The position numbers and the translations under genes are program-made. From positions 1 to 13,393 of the forward strand of contig JALUSH010000083.1 in the NCBI GenBank assembly GCA_027016675.1: DNA of 13,393 nucleotides, given 5' to 3'. This document shows positions 1-7,211 of the stretch, one piece after another; the stretch's first letter is position 1; each line of letters opens with the position of its first letter. Origin of the DNA: Thermodesulfovibrio sp. Lineage in GTDB: Bacteria; Nitrospirota; Thermodesulfovibrionia; Thermodesulfovibrionales; JdFR-85. The notes beneath the pieces were generated by a model, which ran no database searches, had not been told where the DNA came from, and saw only the letters and a program-made list of their open reading frames with translations.

Positions 1-197
1 AGTGTGCCGGCAGGCTTGCTGGGGCAGAGATAGCAAGACGTGAATGGTACAGAGAGGGCAGGGTGCCACTGCATACCTTCAGGGCAGATATTGATTATGG
101 TTTTGCTGAGGCAAAGACCACCTATGGTGTTATCGGTGTGAAGGTCTGGATATATAAAGGTGATGTGCTGGAGTCTGGCAAGGAGATGAATATTTAA
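1..197 (+). CDS. rpsC: 30S ribosomal protein S3, C-terminal part (5' truncated by window)
   Basis: S3 sits at the head of the 30S subunit near the mRNA entry site. Only the last 64 codons are visible, in the frame whose first full codon starts at base 3, ending with TAA at 195-197. The peptide shows the S3 C-terminal domain signature: CAGRLAGAEIARREWYREG, then PLHTFRADIDYG, then a TTYGVIGVKVWIYKG segment, which are near-invariant in the family. It is followed 23 bases later by rplP, the standard order in the S10 operon. The rest of the gene lies outside the window; nothing suggests truncation in the organism. Confidence 0.97.
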   Translation, partial: CAGRLAGAEIARREWYREGRVPLHTFRADIDYGFAEAKTTYGVIGVKVWIYKGDVLESGKEMNI

Positions 198-220
198 ATT
201 TAAATAGATGAGGTACTGCC

Positions 221-640
221 ATGTTAATGCCTAAAAAAGTAAAGTATCGTAAGAAACAAAAAGGACGCATGAAGGGAAAGGCCTACAGGGGCTCTGAGAT
301 AGCCTTCGGGCAGTATGGGCTTAAAGCACTTGAACCGGGCTGGATCACGAGCAGGCAGATCGAGGCTGCCCGTGTTGCTATCAACAGGGCTGTCAAGAAA
401 GGAAGTAAGATATGGATAAGGATATTTCCTGATAAGCCCATAACTCGGAAACCTGCAGAGACAAGGATGGGCAAAGGCAAGGGGAATCCTGAGTTCTGGG
501 TGGCTGTTGTCAAACCAGGAAGGATCCTATATGAGATGGCAGGTGTGCCAGAAGAACTGGCAAGAGAGGCCCTCAGGCTTGCTGCGAATAAACTGCCCAT
601 AGCAACAAAGTTTGTCAAGAGAGAGGAGGCGGTCATTTGA
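221..640 (+). CDS. rplP: 50S ribosomal protein L16
   Basis: L16 is a large-subunit protein near the A-site tRNA and peptidyl-transferase region, needed late in 50S assembly. The 139-residue product has the family opening MLMPKKVKYRKKQKGRMKG, then the GYGLKALEPGWIT-like block (here FGQYGLKALEPGWITSRQIE), the IFPDKPIT motif and the RMGKGKGNPE loop around residues 80-92. The length is normal. The start at 221 has GAGG at 210-213 with 7-base spacing; the second Met (M3) is a possible alternative but lacks better spacing. The stop codon overlaps the TTG start of rpmC (TTGA), which suggests coupled translation. Confidence 0.98.
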   Translation: MLMPKKVKYRKKQKGRMKGKAYRGSEIAFGQYGLKALEPGWITSRQIEAARVAINRAVKKGSKIWIRIFPDKPITRKPAETRMGKGKGNPEFWVAVVKPGRILYEMAGVPEELAREALRLAANKLPIATKFVKREEAVI

Positions 641-831
641 GACCATCAGAGTTGAGAGAAATGACCATAGAGGAACTGAGGGAAAAAGAAAGAGAACTGA
701 GAAAAGAGTTGTTTAACCTTCGTTTTCAGAAGGCTACAGGAGAGATCCAGAATCCCATGAGGATCAGGGCTGTTAGAAAGGATATTGCACGGATACTAAC
801 CATAATTACAGAGAAGGAAAGACAGGGGTAA
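637..831 (+). CDS. rpmC: 50S ribosomal protein L29
   Basis: L29 is a small two-helix protein near the polypeptide exit tunnel, where nascent-chain factors dock. The 64-residue product carries the family blocks PSELREMTIEELREKERELRKEL and LFNLRFQKATGEIQNPMRI, and is predicted to be a helical hairpin. I take the TTG at 637 as the start: it restores the usual RPSELREMT N-terminus, has GAGGAGG at 623-629 with 7-base spacing, and overlaps the rplP stop by four bases. The next ATG (661) would cut off conserved residues. Gene order and length are standard for the S10 operon. Confidence 0.96.
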   Translation: MRPSELREMTIEELREKERELRKELFNLRFQKATGEIQNPMRIRAVRKDIARILTIITEKERQG

Positions 832-837
832 GTAGAT

Positions 838-1095
838 ATGCCAAGGAAGGTTTTTGTAGGTACAGTAATCAGTGATAAGATGGACAAAACCGTAACAGTT
901 GCTGTTACGAGACTTCAGAAACATCCCTTGTACAAGAAGTATATAAAGAGAACTACCAAGCTCAAGGCCCACGACGAGGGTAATGTATGTAGAGTGGGTG
1001 ATACTGTCAGAATAATCGAGTCAAGACCATTGAGCAAAACAAAGAGATGGGTGGTCTTGGAGGTATTGAACAGAGAGGCTTCACAGCAGCAATGA
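838..1095 (+). CDS. rpsQ: 30S ribosomal protein S17
   Basis: S17 is a primary 16S rRNA-binding protein with an OB fold, acting early in 30S assembly. The 85 residues show the family signature: a GTVISDKMDKTVTVAV strand pair, then HPLYKKYIKRTTKLKAHDE, and the GDTVRIIESRPLSKTKRW block that ends the OB fold. The start ATG follows an AGGGGTAAG purine stretch and lies six bases after the rpmC stop. The C-terminal tail is short and Gln-rich (ASQQQ), which is variable in the family. A 37-base gap separates it from rplN. Confidence 0.97.
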   Translation: MPRKVFVGTVISDKMDKTVTVAVTRLQKHPLYKKYIKRTTKLKAHDEGNVCRVGDTVRIIESRPLSKTKRWVVLEVLNREASQQQ

Positions 1096-1132
1096 CAACA
1101 TTGCAAGGATTAACTATAGGGAGTGTGAAGAG

Positions 1133-1501
1133 ATGATCCAGGTTCAAACTATGCTGAATGTGGCAGATAACTCGGGTGCCAAAAAGGTTATGTGCATAAG
1201 GGTGCTGGGTGGCTCTCACAGAAGGTATGCACGGGTAGGAGATATAATCGTGGTAAGTGTAAAAGAGGCAACACCCAATGGTACTGTAAAGAAGGGCTCC
1301 AAGGTGAAGGCTGTAGTTGTGAGGACAAAGAAAGAGACAAGAAGGTCTGATGGAACATATATAAGGTTTGATGAAAATGCATGTGTGCTGATTAATGCTC
1401 AGGGTGAACCCATTGGTACGAGGGTGTTCGGACCTGTTGCCAGGGAGCTAAGATGGAAGGAATTTACCAAGATTATATCTCTTGCTCCAGAGGTTTTATA
1501 G
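1133..1501 (+). CDS. rplN: 50S ribosomal protein L14
   Basis: L14 lies at the subunit interface of the 50S, contacting 16S rRNA in the 70S ribosome and serving as the docking point of the silencing factor RsfS. The 122-residue length is exactly typical. Visible signatures are the MIQVQTMLNVADNSGAK start, GGSHRRYARVGDIIVVSVKEA, the VRTKKETRR basic loop, IRFDENACVLIN and the GTRVFGPVARELR block. The start has AGGGAG at 1118-1123 with 9-base spacing. The stop is immediately followed by the Shine-Dalgarno of rplX. Confidence 0.98.
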   Translation: MIQVQTMLNVADNSGAKKVMCIRVLGGSHRRYARVGDIIVVSVKEATPNGTVKKGSKVKAVVVRTKKETRRSDGTYIRFDENACVLINAQGEPIGTRVFGPVARELRWKEFTKIISLAPEVL

Positions 1502-1511
1502 GAGGATAAAG

Positions 1512-1832
1512 ATGGGACTGACCATAAAGAAAGATGATACAGTTGTGGTAATAACCGGCAAAAACAAAGGAAAACAGGGTAGGGTACTGTCTGTGATACC
1601 CAGGAAGAATCGTGTGGTTGTGGAAAGAGTAAATATTGTAAAAAGACATATGAAGCCCAGTGCAAAATACAGGGAGGGTGGTATTCTTGAGAAAGAGGCA
1701 CCAATCCATATCTCAAATGTGATGTTACTGTGTCCAAGATGCAATAAGCCGACAAGGATCGCCAACCGTATACTTGACGATGGAAGGAAGGTAAGGGCCT
1801 GTAAGAAGTGTAAGGAGGTTATTGATCAATAA
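1512..1832 (+). CDS. rplX: 50S ribosomal protein L24 with C-terminal CxxC pair
   Basis: L24 starts 50S assembly and sits near the tunnel exit. The 106-residue product has the KOW motif near the N-terminus (DDTVVVITGKNKGKQGRVLSV) and the family blocks VVVERVNIVKRHMKP and EAPIHISNVML. The C-terminus holds CPRC and CKKC, a likely four-Cys zinc knuckle found in some lineages' L24 and absent from others. An in-frame start at 1482 would add ten residues inside rplN; I prefer the ATG at 1512 because GGAGG sits at 1501-1505 with 6-base spacing and the family begins near MGLTIKKDD. It ends in TAATG, sharing one base with rplE. Confidence 0.96.
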   Translation: MGLTIKKDDTVVVITGKNKGKQGRVLSVIPRKNRVVVERVNIVKRHMKPSAKYREGGILEKEAPIHISNVMLLCPRCNKPTRIANRILDDGRKVRACKKCKEVIDQ

Positions 1833-2389
1833 TGGCTGAGAAGAAATATGTGCCAAGATTAAAAGAGAAATACTTCAATGAGATTGTACCACAGCTAATG
1901 AAGGAATTTTCATACAAGAGTGTGATGCAGGTGCCAAGGCTTGAAAAGATAGTGCTTAACTGTGCCCTTGGCGAGGCTATCTCTAATATTAAGCTCTTAG
2001 ACGCTGCCCAGAAGGAACTGAGTCTTATAGCCGGGCAGAAGGCTGTTATAACCAAGGCCAAGAGGTCTGTTGCAGGCTTTAAGCTGCGCAAGGGTATGCC
2101 CATCGGTTGTAAGGTGACCCTGCGGGGCGACAGAATGTATGATTTTCTTGACAAGCTAATCAGTATTGCCATTCCAAGGATAAGGGATTTCAGAGGGCTG
2201 ACCTCCAAGAGTTTTGATGGAAGAGGAAACTATTCCATGGGAGTGAAGGAACAGTACATTTTTCCAGAGATAGACTATGATAAGGTGGATATGGTCCATG
2301 GATTTGATATAACAATATGTACCACAGCAAAGACAGATGAAGAAGGGAAGGCATTACTCAAATATCTGGGAATGCCCTTCAGGAGCTGA
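1832..2389 (+). CDS. rplE: 50S ribosomal protein L5
   Basis: L5 binds 5S rRNA and forms part of the central protuberance, contacting P-site tRNA. The 185 residues match the usual length of about 180. Visible family blocks are VPRLEKIVLNCALGEA, then GQKAVITKAKRSVAGFKLRKGMPIGCKVTLRG around residues 70-100, and the ISIAIPRIRDFRGLTSKSFDGRGNYSMGVKEQYIFPEI block that is diagnostic for L5. The start overlaps the rplX stop by one base (TAATG) and is served by AAGGAGG at 1812-1818 inside rplX, so translation is probably coupled. Confidence 0.98.
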   Translation: MAEKKYVPRLKEKYFNEIVPQLMKEFSYKSVMQVPRLEKIVLNCALGEAISNIKLLDAAQKELSLIAGQKAVITKAKRSVAGFKLRKGMPIGCKVTLRGDRMYDFLDKLISIAIPRIRDFRGLTSKSFDGRGNYSMGVKEQYIFPEIDYDKVDMVHGFDITICTTAKTDEEGKALLKYLGMPFRS

Positions 2390-2401
2390 AAGGAGTTGTA
2401 G

Positions 2402-2587
2402 ATGGCAAAGAAGTGTTTGATAGAAAAACATAAGAGACCACCCAAGTTCAGGGTCAGGGCTTACAACAGATGTAATGTCTGTGGCAGGCCAAGGGGTTAC
2501 ATCAGGAAATTTGGTTTGTGCAGGATTTGTTTCAGAACACTTGCACATCAGGGACTGATTCCTGGTGTGAGAAAATCAAGCTGGTAG
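2402..2587 (+). CDS. rpsN: 30S ribosomal protein S14, zinc-binding (type Z)
   Basis: S14 is a late-assembling protein in the head of the 30S subunit. The product is only 61 residues, the short type Z form, and shows the zinc ribbon CNVC...CRIC (Cys24, Cys27, Cys40, Cys43), followed by FRTLAHQGLIPGVRKSSW, the classic type Z C-terminus. The longer zinc-free S14 of gammaproteobacteria has about 100 residues and no such Cys pairs. The start is preceded by AAAGGAG at 2389-2395 with 6-base spacing. It lies between rplE and rpsH, its normal place in the spc operon. Confidence 0.97.
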   Translation: MAKKCLIEKHKRPPKFRVRAYNRCNVCGRPRGYIRKFGLCRICFRTLAHQGLIPGVRKSSW

Positions 2588-2597
2588 GGAGAGATAT

Positions 2598-2990
2598 ATG
2601 CTGACAGATCCAATAGCAGATATGTTGACGAGAATAAGAAACGCCATAATGGTAAAGGCAGAGAAGGTTGATATACCAGCTTCTCGTATGAAACTGGATA
2701 TCGCCAAGATACTGAAAGAAGAAGGTTATATAAGGGCATACAAGATTATAAAGGATAGAAAGCAGGGCATATTAAGGATATCATTAAAGTATGTAGATGG
2801 TGAGCCTGTAATTACAGGGCTTAAAAAGGTGAGCAAGCCTGGCAGAAGAATCTATGTGGGATACAAGGATCTATCCAATGTAATGGGTGGGGTTGGGATT
2901 GCTATATTGACAACCTCAAAGGGTATTCTCAGTGACAAGGGCTGTAAAAGAGAGAAGGTTGGTGGAGAGTTGCTTTGTTATATATGGTAG
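2598..2990 (+). CDS. rpsH: 30S ribosomal protein S8
   Basis: S8 binds the central domain of 16S rRNA and, in enterobacteria, is the translational repressor of the spc operon. The 130 residues are of standard length. Family signatures are TDPIADMLTRIRNA at the N-terminus, the PASRMKLDIAKILKEEGYI helix, and the C-terminal GGVGIAILTTSKG block followed by GGELLCYIW. The start has AGGGAG overlapping the rpsN stop, spaced about five bases. I see no clear S8-binding mimic in the neighbouring mRNA, so autoregulation here is only an inference from other bacteria. Confidence 0.98.
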   Translation: MLTDPIADMLTRIRNAIMVKAEKVDIPASRMKLDIAKILKEEGYIRAYKIIKDRKQGILRISLKYVDGEPVITGLKKVSKPGRRIYVGYKDLSNVMGGVGIAILTTSKGILSDKGCKREKVGGELLCYIW

Positions 2991-3018
2991 AAATAATAAT
3001 GTCGGGAGTGATAGAGAG

Positions 3019-3564
3019 ATGTCAAGGATAGGTAGAAAACCAATAGAGATTCCAAAGGGTGTTGAAGTCAATCTGATGGAAAATACAGTCAAGGTAAAAG
3101 GGCCCAAGGGACAGCTTGAGTGGAAGTGGCCTGAAGGGATGACTGTAACTGTTGAAGATGGAAAGGTTATAGTAAAAAGACCAAATGATGCAAAAAAGAA
3201 CAAGGCCTTGCACGGGCTGACAAGAAGCATCATAGCAAACATGATCAAGGGTGTCAGTGAGGGATATAAAAAGGAGTTGCATATAGTAGGAATCGGGTAC
3301 AGGGTTGATCTGAAGGGTCAGAACCTGATGTTTTCCCTGGGATATTCCCATCCTATAGAGTTCCCTTTGCCAGAGGGTATCACTGCCGAGATTGATCACA
3401 AGGCAAGACCATTGAAGCTTACACTGCACGGGATAGACAAACAGCTATTAGGCCAGGTGGCAGCCAATATTCGTTCCTTGAGGCCACCAGATGCATACAA
3501 AGGCAAGGGAATCAGATATGCCGATGAAAGGCTGAAACTGAAACCTGGTAAGACAGCAAAATAA
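3019..3564 (+). CDS. rplF: 50S ribosomal protein L6
   Basis: L6 lies near the factor-binding site of the 50S subunit. The 181-residue product is of typical length and shows both L6 repeats: MSRIGRKPIEIPKGVEV at the start, VKGPKGQLEW, then in the second half GIGYRVDLKGQNLMFSLGYSHP and the diagnostic HGIDKQLLGQVAANIRSLRPPDAYKGKGIRY. An upstream in-frame GTG at 2932 would add 29 residues lying inside rpsH; the ATG at 3019 is chosen because it restores the normal N-terminus. Its Shine-Dalgarno is modest (GGGAG at 3004-3008, 10-base spacing). Confidence 0.97.
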   Translation: MSRIGRKPIEIPKGVEVNLMENTVKVKGPKGQLEWKWPEGMTVTVEDGKVIVKRPNDAKKNKALHGLTRSIIANMIKGVSEGYKKELHIVGIGYRVDLKGQNLMFSLGYSHPIEFPLPEGITAEIDHKARPLKLTLHGIDKQLLGQVAANIRSLRPPDAYKGKGIRYADERLKLKPGKTAK

Positions 3565-3587
3565 TAGATGAACCTGGAGGATCGAAG

Positions 3588-3950
3588 TTGAAGAGAACCA
3601 AGGAACAACTTAGAAAACGGAGACACAGAAGGGTCAGAAAAAAAGTCTTTGGAAGACCTGACAGGCCGAGGCTGTGCGTATATGGTTCATTGAATCATAT
3701 ATATGCACAGATTATAGATGATATCAAAGGGCATACCATGGTAGCTGCTTCCACCCTGGACAGAGAGCTAAGAAACGAAATAAAACATGGTGGTAATATT
3801 GAGTCTGCCAGGAAGGTGGGAGAGCTTATTGCAAAAAGGGCCATGGAGAAAGGTATAAAGAGAGTTGTATTTGATAGAGGTGGCTTCAAGTACCATGGAA
3901 GGATCAAGGCCCTTGCAGATGCTGCAAGGGAGGTAGGGCTGGAATTCTAA
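3588..3950 (+). CDS. rplR: 50S ribosomal protein L18
   Basis: L18 brings 5S rRNA to the large subunit together with L5. The 120-residue product has the basic N-terminal tail rich in Arg and Lys (RKRRHRRVRKKVFG), then RPRLCVYGSLNHIYAQIIDD, the TLVAAST-like strand (here TMVAASTLD), and the C-terminal VFDRGGFKYHGRIKALADAAREVGLEF, which is diagnostic. The start is TTG at 3588, supported by CTGGAGG at 3574-3580 with 7-base spacing and by the normal length of the resulting tail. Order rplF-rplR-rpsE is the standard spc arrangement. Confidence 0.97.
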   Translation: MKRTKEQLRKRRHRRVRKKVFGRPDRPRLCVYGSLNHIYAQIIDDIKGHTMVAASTLDRELRNEIKHGGNIESARKVGELIAKRAMEKGIKRVVFDRGGFKYHGRIKALADAAREVGLEF

Positions 3951-3966
3951 TTTAAAGTAAGGAGGT

Positions 3967-4482
3967 ATGGTGCAAAGAATAGATCCAACAGAACTTGACC
4001 TTCAGGAAAAGGTGATATTTATCAACAGGGTTTCCAAGGTTGTTAAGGGTGGTAGAAGGTTTTCATTTACTGCACTGGTTACAGTTGGCAATGGAGAGGG
4101 CATAGTTGGAGTCGGAAAGGGCAAGGCATCTGAGGTGGCAGATGCCATAAGAAAGGCTGTGGAACAGGCGAAAAAGTCCTTGATAAGTTTTCCACTCAAG
4201 GATGGCACCATTCCTCATACAATTGTTGGCAAGTTTGGCGCAGGTGAGGTTTTGTTAAAGCCTGCATCCAAAGGTACAGGTGTTATTGCAGGAGGTGCTG
4301 TAAGACCTGTCCTTGAGGTGGCCGGGCTTCAGAATATAGTTGCAAAATCTATAAGAAGTCATAACCCTTTCAATGAATCAAAGGCCACGCTTGATGGCCT
4401 GAAGAGACTTAAAGATCCTGATGATGTTTTGAAGATAAGGGGTAAGGTATCTGAAGAGTCTGTTGAGGAAGGAGCTTCTTAG
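3967..4482 (+). CDS. rpsE: 30S ribosomal protein S5
   Basis: S5 contributes to decoding fidelity and the mRNA entry helicase activity of the 30S subunit. The 171 residues contain the double-stranded RNA-binding-like domain (LQEKVIFINRVSKVVKGGRRFSF, then VGNGEGIVGVGKGKA) and the second domain with KPASKGTGVIAGGAVRPVLEVAG and KSIRSHNPFN. The start is slightly uncertain: GGAGG at 3961-3965 is only one base from the ATG at 3967 but four from the GTG at 3970, so initiation one codon later is possible. Either choice leaves the conserved core intact. rpmD follows two bases after the stop. Confidence 0.98.
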   Translation: MVQRIDPTELDLQEKVIFINRVSKVVKGGRRFSFTALVTVGNGEGIVGVGKGKASEVADAIRKAVEQAKKSLISFPLKDGTIPHTIVGKFGAGEVLLKPASKGTGVIAGGAVRPVLEVAGLQNIVAKSIRSHNPFNESKATLDGLKRLKDPDDVLKIRGKVSEESVEEGAS

Positions 4483-4484
4483 AT

Positions 4485-4664
4485 ATGTTGAAAATTACTC
4501 TGGTAAGAAGTTATATAGGAGTGCCTGAGAAACTGAGGAAGGTACTGAGGAGCCTGGGACTTCGAAAGATAGGTCAGAGCACCATAAAACAGGATGTGCC
4601 TTCCATTAGAGGAATGATAAACAAGGTTCCTCATCTTGTGAAGGTTGAAAAAATCGAAGGTTAA
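4485..4664 (+). CDS. rpmD: 50S ribosomal protein L30
   Basis: L30 is a small protein of the 50S subunit that many bacteria keep and some have lost. The reading frame gives 59 residues: MLKITLVRSYIGVPEKLRKV, then LRSLGLRKIGQSTIKQDVPSI, RGMINKVPHLVKVEKIEG. The spaced pattern L-VRS-IG, LGLRK and G-I-KVPHLV is that of bacterial L30. The start ATG lies two bases after the rpsE stop with AAGGAG at 4469-4474, spacing 10; TTG at 4488 is a possible alternative. Its position between rpsE and rplO is the standard one. The overlapping opposite-strand frame is a shadow. Confidence 0.95.
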   Translation: MLKITLVRSYIGVPEKLRKVLRSLGLRKIGQSTIKQDVPSIRGMINKVPHLVKVEKIEG

Positions 4665-4682
4665 TAATGGAGGACAGAGGAG

Positions 4683-5126
4683 ATGAAGATATCTGAGCTG
4701 AGACCTGCTGAGGGCAGTAGAAAGAGAAAAAAGCGTGTTGGACGTGGACCAGGTTCGGGTCATGGAAAAACAGCATGTCGGGGCCACAAGGGTCAGAAAT
4801 CCCGTTCTGGAGGAGGTGTCTCTCCAGGATTTGAGGGTGGACAGATGCCTCTTCATCGTCGTCTTCCCAAAAGAGGATTCAAGAATGAGCCCTTCAAGAA
4901 GGTGTTCGCCATTATTAACCTGAAGAGCCTGGATAAAGTAAAAGACGTTGATGTGATTACACCTGATATTCTCATGGAAAGAGGGATCATAAAGAACTTA
5001 AAGGATGGACTAAAGGTTCTTGGTGATGGTGAGATAGACAGGGCGATTACAATAAAAGCACACGCCTTTAGCGAGACTGCCAGGAAAAAGATTGAGCAGG
5101 CAGGCGGAAAGATAGAGGTGATTTAG
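4683..5126 (+). CDS. rplO: 50S ribosomal protein L15
   Basis: L15 is a late 50S assembly protein whose long N-terminal extension threads into 23S rRNA. The 147 residues show the Gly/Arg/Lys-rich tail RVGRGPGSGHGKTACRGHKGQKSRSGGG at about residues 19-46, then FEGGQMPLHRRLPKRGF, both diagnostic for L15, and the C-terminal globular part with KVLGDGEIDRAITIKAHAFSETA. The start is preceded by GGAGG at 4669-4673 with 9-base spacing. secY begins one base after its stop, the usual tight junction. Confidence 0.98.
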   Translation: MKISELRPAEGSRKRKKRVGRGPGSGHGKTACRGHKGQKSRSGGGVSPGFEGGQMPLHRRLPKRGFKNEPFKKVFAIINLKSLDKVKDVDVITPDILMERGIIKNLKDGLKVLGDGEIDRAITIKAHAFSETARKKIEQAGGKIEVI

Positions 5127-5127
5127 G

Positions 5128-6435
5128 TTGGGAGTCCTTTCTTCCTTCCAGAACATCTTTAAGATAGAAGAGCTAAAGAACAGGATTTTTTTTACATTAG
5201 CACTCCTGGCTGTCTACAGGATCGGTTGTCATATTCCCACCCCTGGTATCAATGGAGAGGCACTCAGTAAGTTCTTAACAGAACGTGGGGGTGCCCTTAT
5301 GGGATTTTTCGACATGTTCTCAGGTGGAGCCCTGTCCAGGGTTACCATATTTGCTCTGGGAATCATGCCTTATATCAGTGCGTCCATTATTCTTCAGCTT
5401 CTCACAGTTGTGATACCTGCCATTGGAAAGCTTGCAAAAGAGGGAGAGGAAGGTAGAAAGAAGATAATAAAATATACACGATACGGTACAGTGCTTATCA
5501 GTGCAGTACAGTCCTTTGGTATTGCCGTAGGCCTTGAGAGTATGCAGCAGGGTGCCTTTATACAGCATCCTGGCTGGAGTTTCAGATTGATGACGATGAT
5601 TACTCTCACTGCAGGTACAGCCTTTATCATGTGGCTCGGAGAGCAGATTACAGAGAGAGGAATAGGTAATGGAATCTCACTGATCATTTTTGCAGGTATT
5701 GTAGCGAGACTTCCCAATGCAATAGTAAGCACTGTGAGACTCATGAGGGCAGGCGAATTATCTCTTCTTTTTATAATCGTACTGATAGTGATGATGGTGG
5801 CAGTGGTAGGTGCAATTATTTATATTGAAAAGGGTGAAAGAAGGATACCTGTTCAGTATGCTAAGAGGGTGGTGGGCAGGAAGATGTATGGTGGCCAGTC
5901 AACTCATCTGCCACTGAAGGTGAACACCTCTGGCGTTATTCCGCCTATATTTGCATCCTCAATCATTATGTTCCCTGCCACGGTGGCTGGATTTATCTCC
6001 ATACCCTGGGTTCAGGGAATTGCGCGACAATTAACGCCAGGTTCAGCACTGTATACTGTTCTTTATATCAGTATGATAGTATTTTTCAGTTATTTTTATA
6101 CTGCCATCATATTTAATCCTGTGGATGTTGCAGATAATCTGAAGAAGTATGGTGGGTATATCCCAGGTATTAGACCCGGGAAAAAGACCTCTGATTATCT
6201 GTACAGGGTGTTGTCAAGACTTACCTTTGTTGGTGCAATCTATCTTTCTGTGGTCTGTGTGCTTCCCACCTTTTTGATAAAGGAGTTTAATGTGCCTTTT
6301 TATTTTGGAGGGACTTCATTACTCATTGTGGTTGGTGTTGCCCTTGATACAGTCTCCCAGATAGAGTCTCATCTTTTGACACGCTCTTATGAGGGATTTT
6401 TAAGAAAAGGCAGAGTCAGGGGAAGAAGACGATAA
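5128..6435 (+). CDS. secY: Protein translocase channel subunit SecY
   Basis: SecY forms the protein-conducting channel in the inner membrane that exports unfolded proteins and inserts membrane proteins. The 435 residues have the family pattern of ten hydrophobic segments. Recognisable parts are the N-terminal FQNIFKIEELKNRIFFTLALLAVYRIGCHIPTPGI, the plug-region FDMFSGGALSRVTIFALGIMPYISASII, the WLGEQITERGIGNGISLIIFAGI loop, GERRIPVQYAKR, and the cytoplasmic NPVDVADNLKKYGGYIPGIRPG with a basic C-terminus. The start is TTG at 5128, supported by GAGGTGAT at 5115-5122. No adk follows; map begins directly after the stop. Confidence 0.98.
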   Translation: MGVLSSFQNIFKIEELKNRIFFTLALLAVYRIGCHIPTPGINGEALSKFLTERGGALMGFFDMFSGGALSRVTIFALGIMPYISASIILQLLTVVIPAIGKLAKEGEEGRKKIIKYTRYGTVLISAVQSFGIAVGLESMQQGAFIQHPGWSFRLMTMITLTAGTAFIMWLGEQITERGIGNGISLIIFAGIVARLPNAIVSTVRLMRAGELSLLFIIVLIVMMVAVVGAIIYIEKGERRIPVQYAKRVVGRKMYGGQSTHLPLKVNTSGVIPPIFASSIIMFPATVAGFISIPWVQGIARQLTPGSALYTVLYISMIVFFSYFYTAIIFNPVDVADNLKKYGGYIPGIRPGKKTSDYLYRVLSRLTFVGAIYLSVVCVLPTFLIKEFNVPFYFGGTSLLIVVGVALDTVSQIESHLLTRSYEGFLRKGRVRGRRR

Positions 6436-7188
6436 TTGATACCTATAAAGCGTCCTGATGAGATAAAAAAGATTACAAGGGCATCGGAGATTGTAGCAGA
6501 GGCCCTCATAACCTTGAAACAGGTAATTTCACCTGGCATTACAACAAAAGAGCTGGAACAGATAGCAGAGGAGGTTATAAGGAGCAGAGGAGGTATTCCT
6601 GCTTTTAAGGGTTACCGTGGGTATCCTGCGAGTATCTGTGCATCTGTTAATGACGAGGTTGTTCACGGTATACCTTCCATTGATGTGGTGCTCAGGGAAG
6701 GTGACCTTATAAGCATTGATCTTGGAGTGATTTACCAGGGCTACATTGGAGATGCAGCGATAACCGTTGCAGTGGGCAGGGTAAGCAAGGAAACAGAACG
6801 TCTGATAAAGGTAACAGAAGAGGCACTTTATAAAGGGATCAAAGAGGCAAGGGTAAACAAGCGGGTCGGGGATATATCCTACGCAATACAGAAGCATGTT
6901 GAGGCACACGGGTATTCTGTTGTAAGGGCCTTTGTTGGACACGGAGTTGGTAAGTCATTACACGAAGAGCCACAGATACCAAACTTTGGTTATCCTGGAA
7001 AGGGGCCTAAATTAAAAGAGGGTATGACCCTTGCCATTGAGCCAATGGTGAATGCAGGCAGTTACGAGGTTGTGATAATGAAGGATGGCTGGACTGCCAA
7101 GACTGCAGATGGTAGTCTATCTGCACATTTTGAACATACTGTATTGATTACCAGGAACGGGCCTGAGATATTGACTAAATGGTTTTAA
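6436..7188 (+). CDS. map: Type I methionine aminopeptidase
   Basis: Removes the initiator methionine from nascent proteins after deformylation, in the cytoplasm at the ribosome exit. The 250 residues match the type I family. The five metal ligands are all visible: Asp95 and Asp106 (ISIDLGVIYQGYIGDAAITV), His169 (FVGHGVGKSLHEEP), Glu202 (AIEPMV) and Glu233 (AHFEHTVLIT), together with the substrate-contacting His77 (VVHGIP) and His176. It starts at TTG 6436, right after the secY stop (TAATTG), with AGGGGAA at 6418-6424. Its last codons contain the -35 of a promoter facing infA. No N-terminal SH3-like zinc extension is present. Confidence 0.97.
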   Translation: MIPIKRPDEIKKITRASEIVAEALITLKQVISPGITTKELEQIAEEVIRSRGGIPAFKGYRGYPASICASVNDEVVHGIPSIDVVLREGDLISIDLGVIYQGYIGDAAITVAVGRVSKETERLIKVTEEALYKGIKEARVNKRVGDISYAIQKHVEAHGYSVVRAFVGHGVGKSLHEEPQIPNFGYPGKGPKLKEGMTLAIEPMVNAGSYEVVIMKDGWTAKTADGSLSAHFEHTVLITRNGPEILTKWF

Positions 7189-7200
7189 ATAAAGTATAAT
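7171..7200 (+). promoter_or_regulatory. Predicted sigma70-type promoter for infA and downstream genes
   Basis: TTGACT at 7171-7176 and a perfect TATAAT at 7195-7200 are separated by 18 bases, close to the sigma70 consensus. The -35 lies in the last codons of map. A start site about seven bases after the -10 (near 7207) would leave only about five bases before the infA ATG at 7212. The placement makes an internal operon promoter plausible, separating the infA-rpmJ-alpha part from the spc part. Confidence 0.6.
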
Positions 7201-7211
7201 TTTAAGTTCAG

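Noticed and set aside
1482..1511. N-terminal extension of L24 inside rplN
   Set aside because: The ATG at 1512 has an excellent Shine-Dalgarno and gives the normal L24 N-terminus.
2932..3018. N-terminal extension of L6 inside rpsH
   Set aside because: The 29 added residues do not resemble L6 and overlap conserved rpsH codons; the ATG at 3019 gives the standard start.
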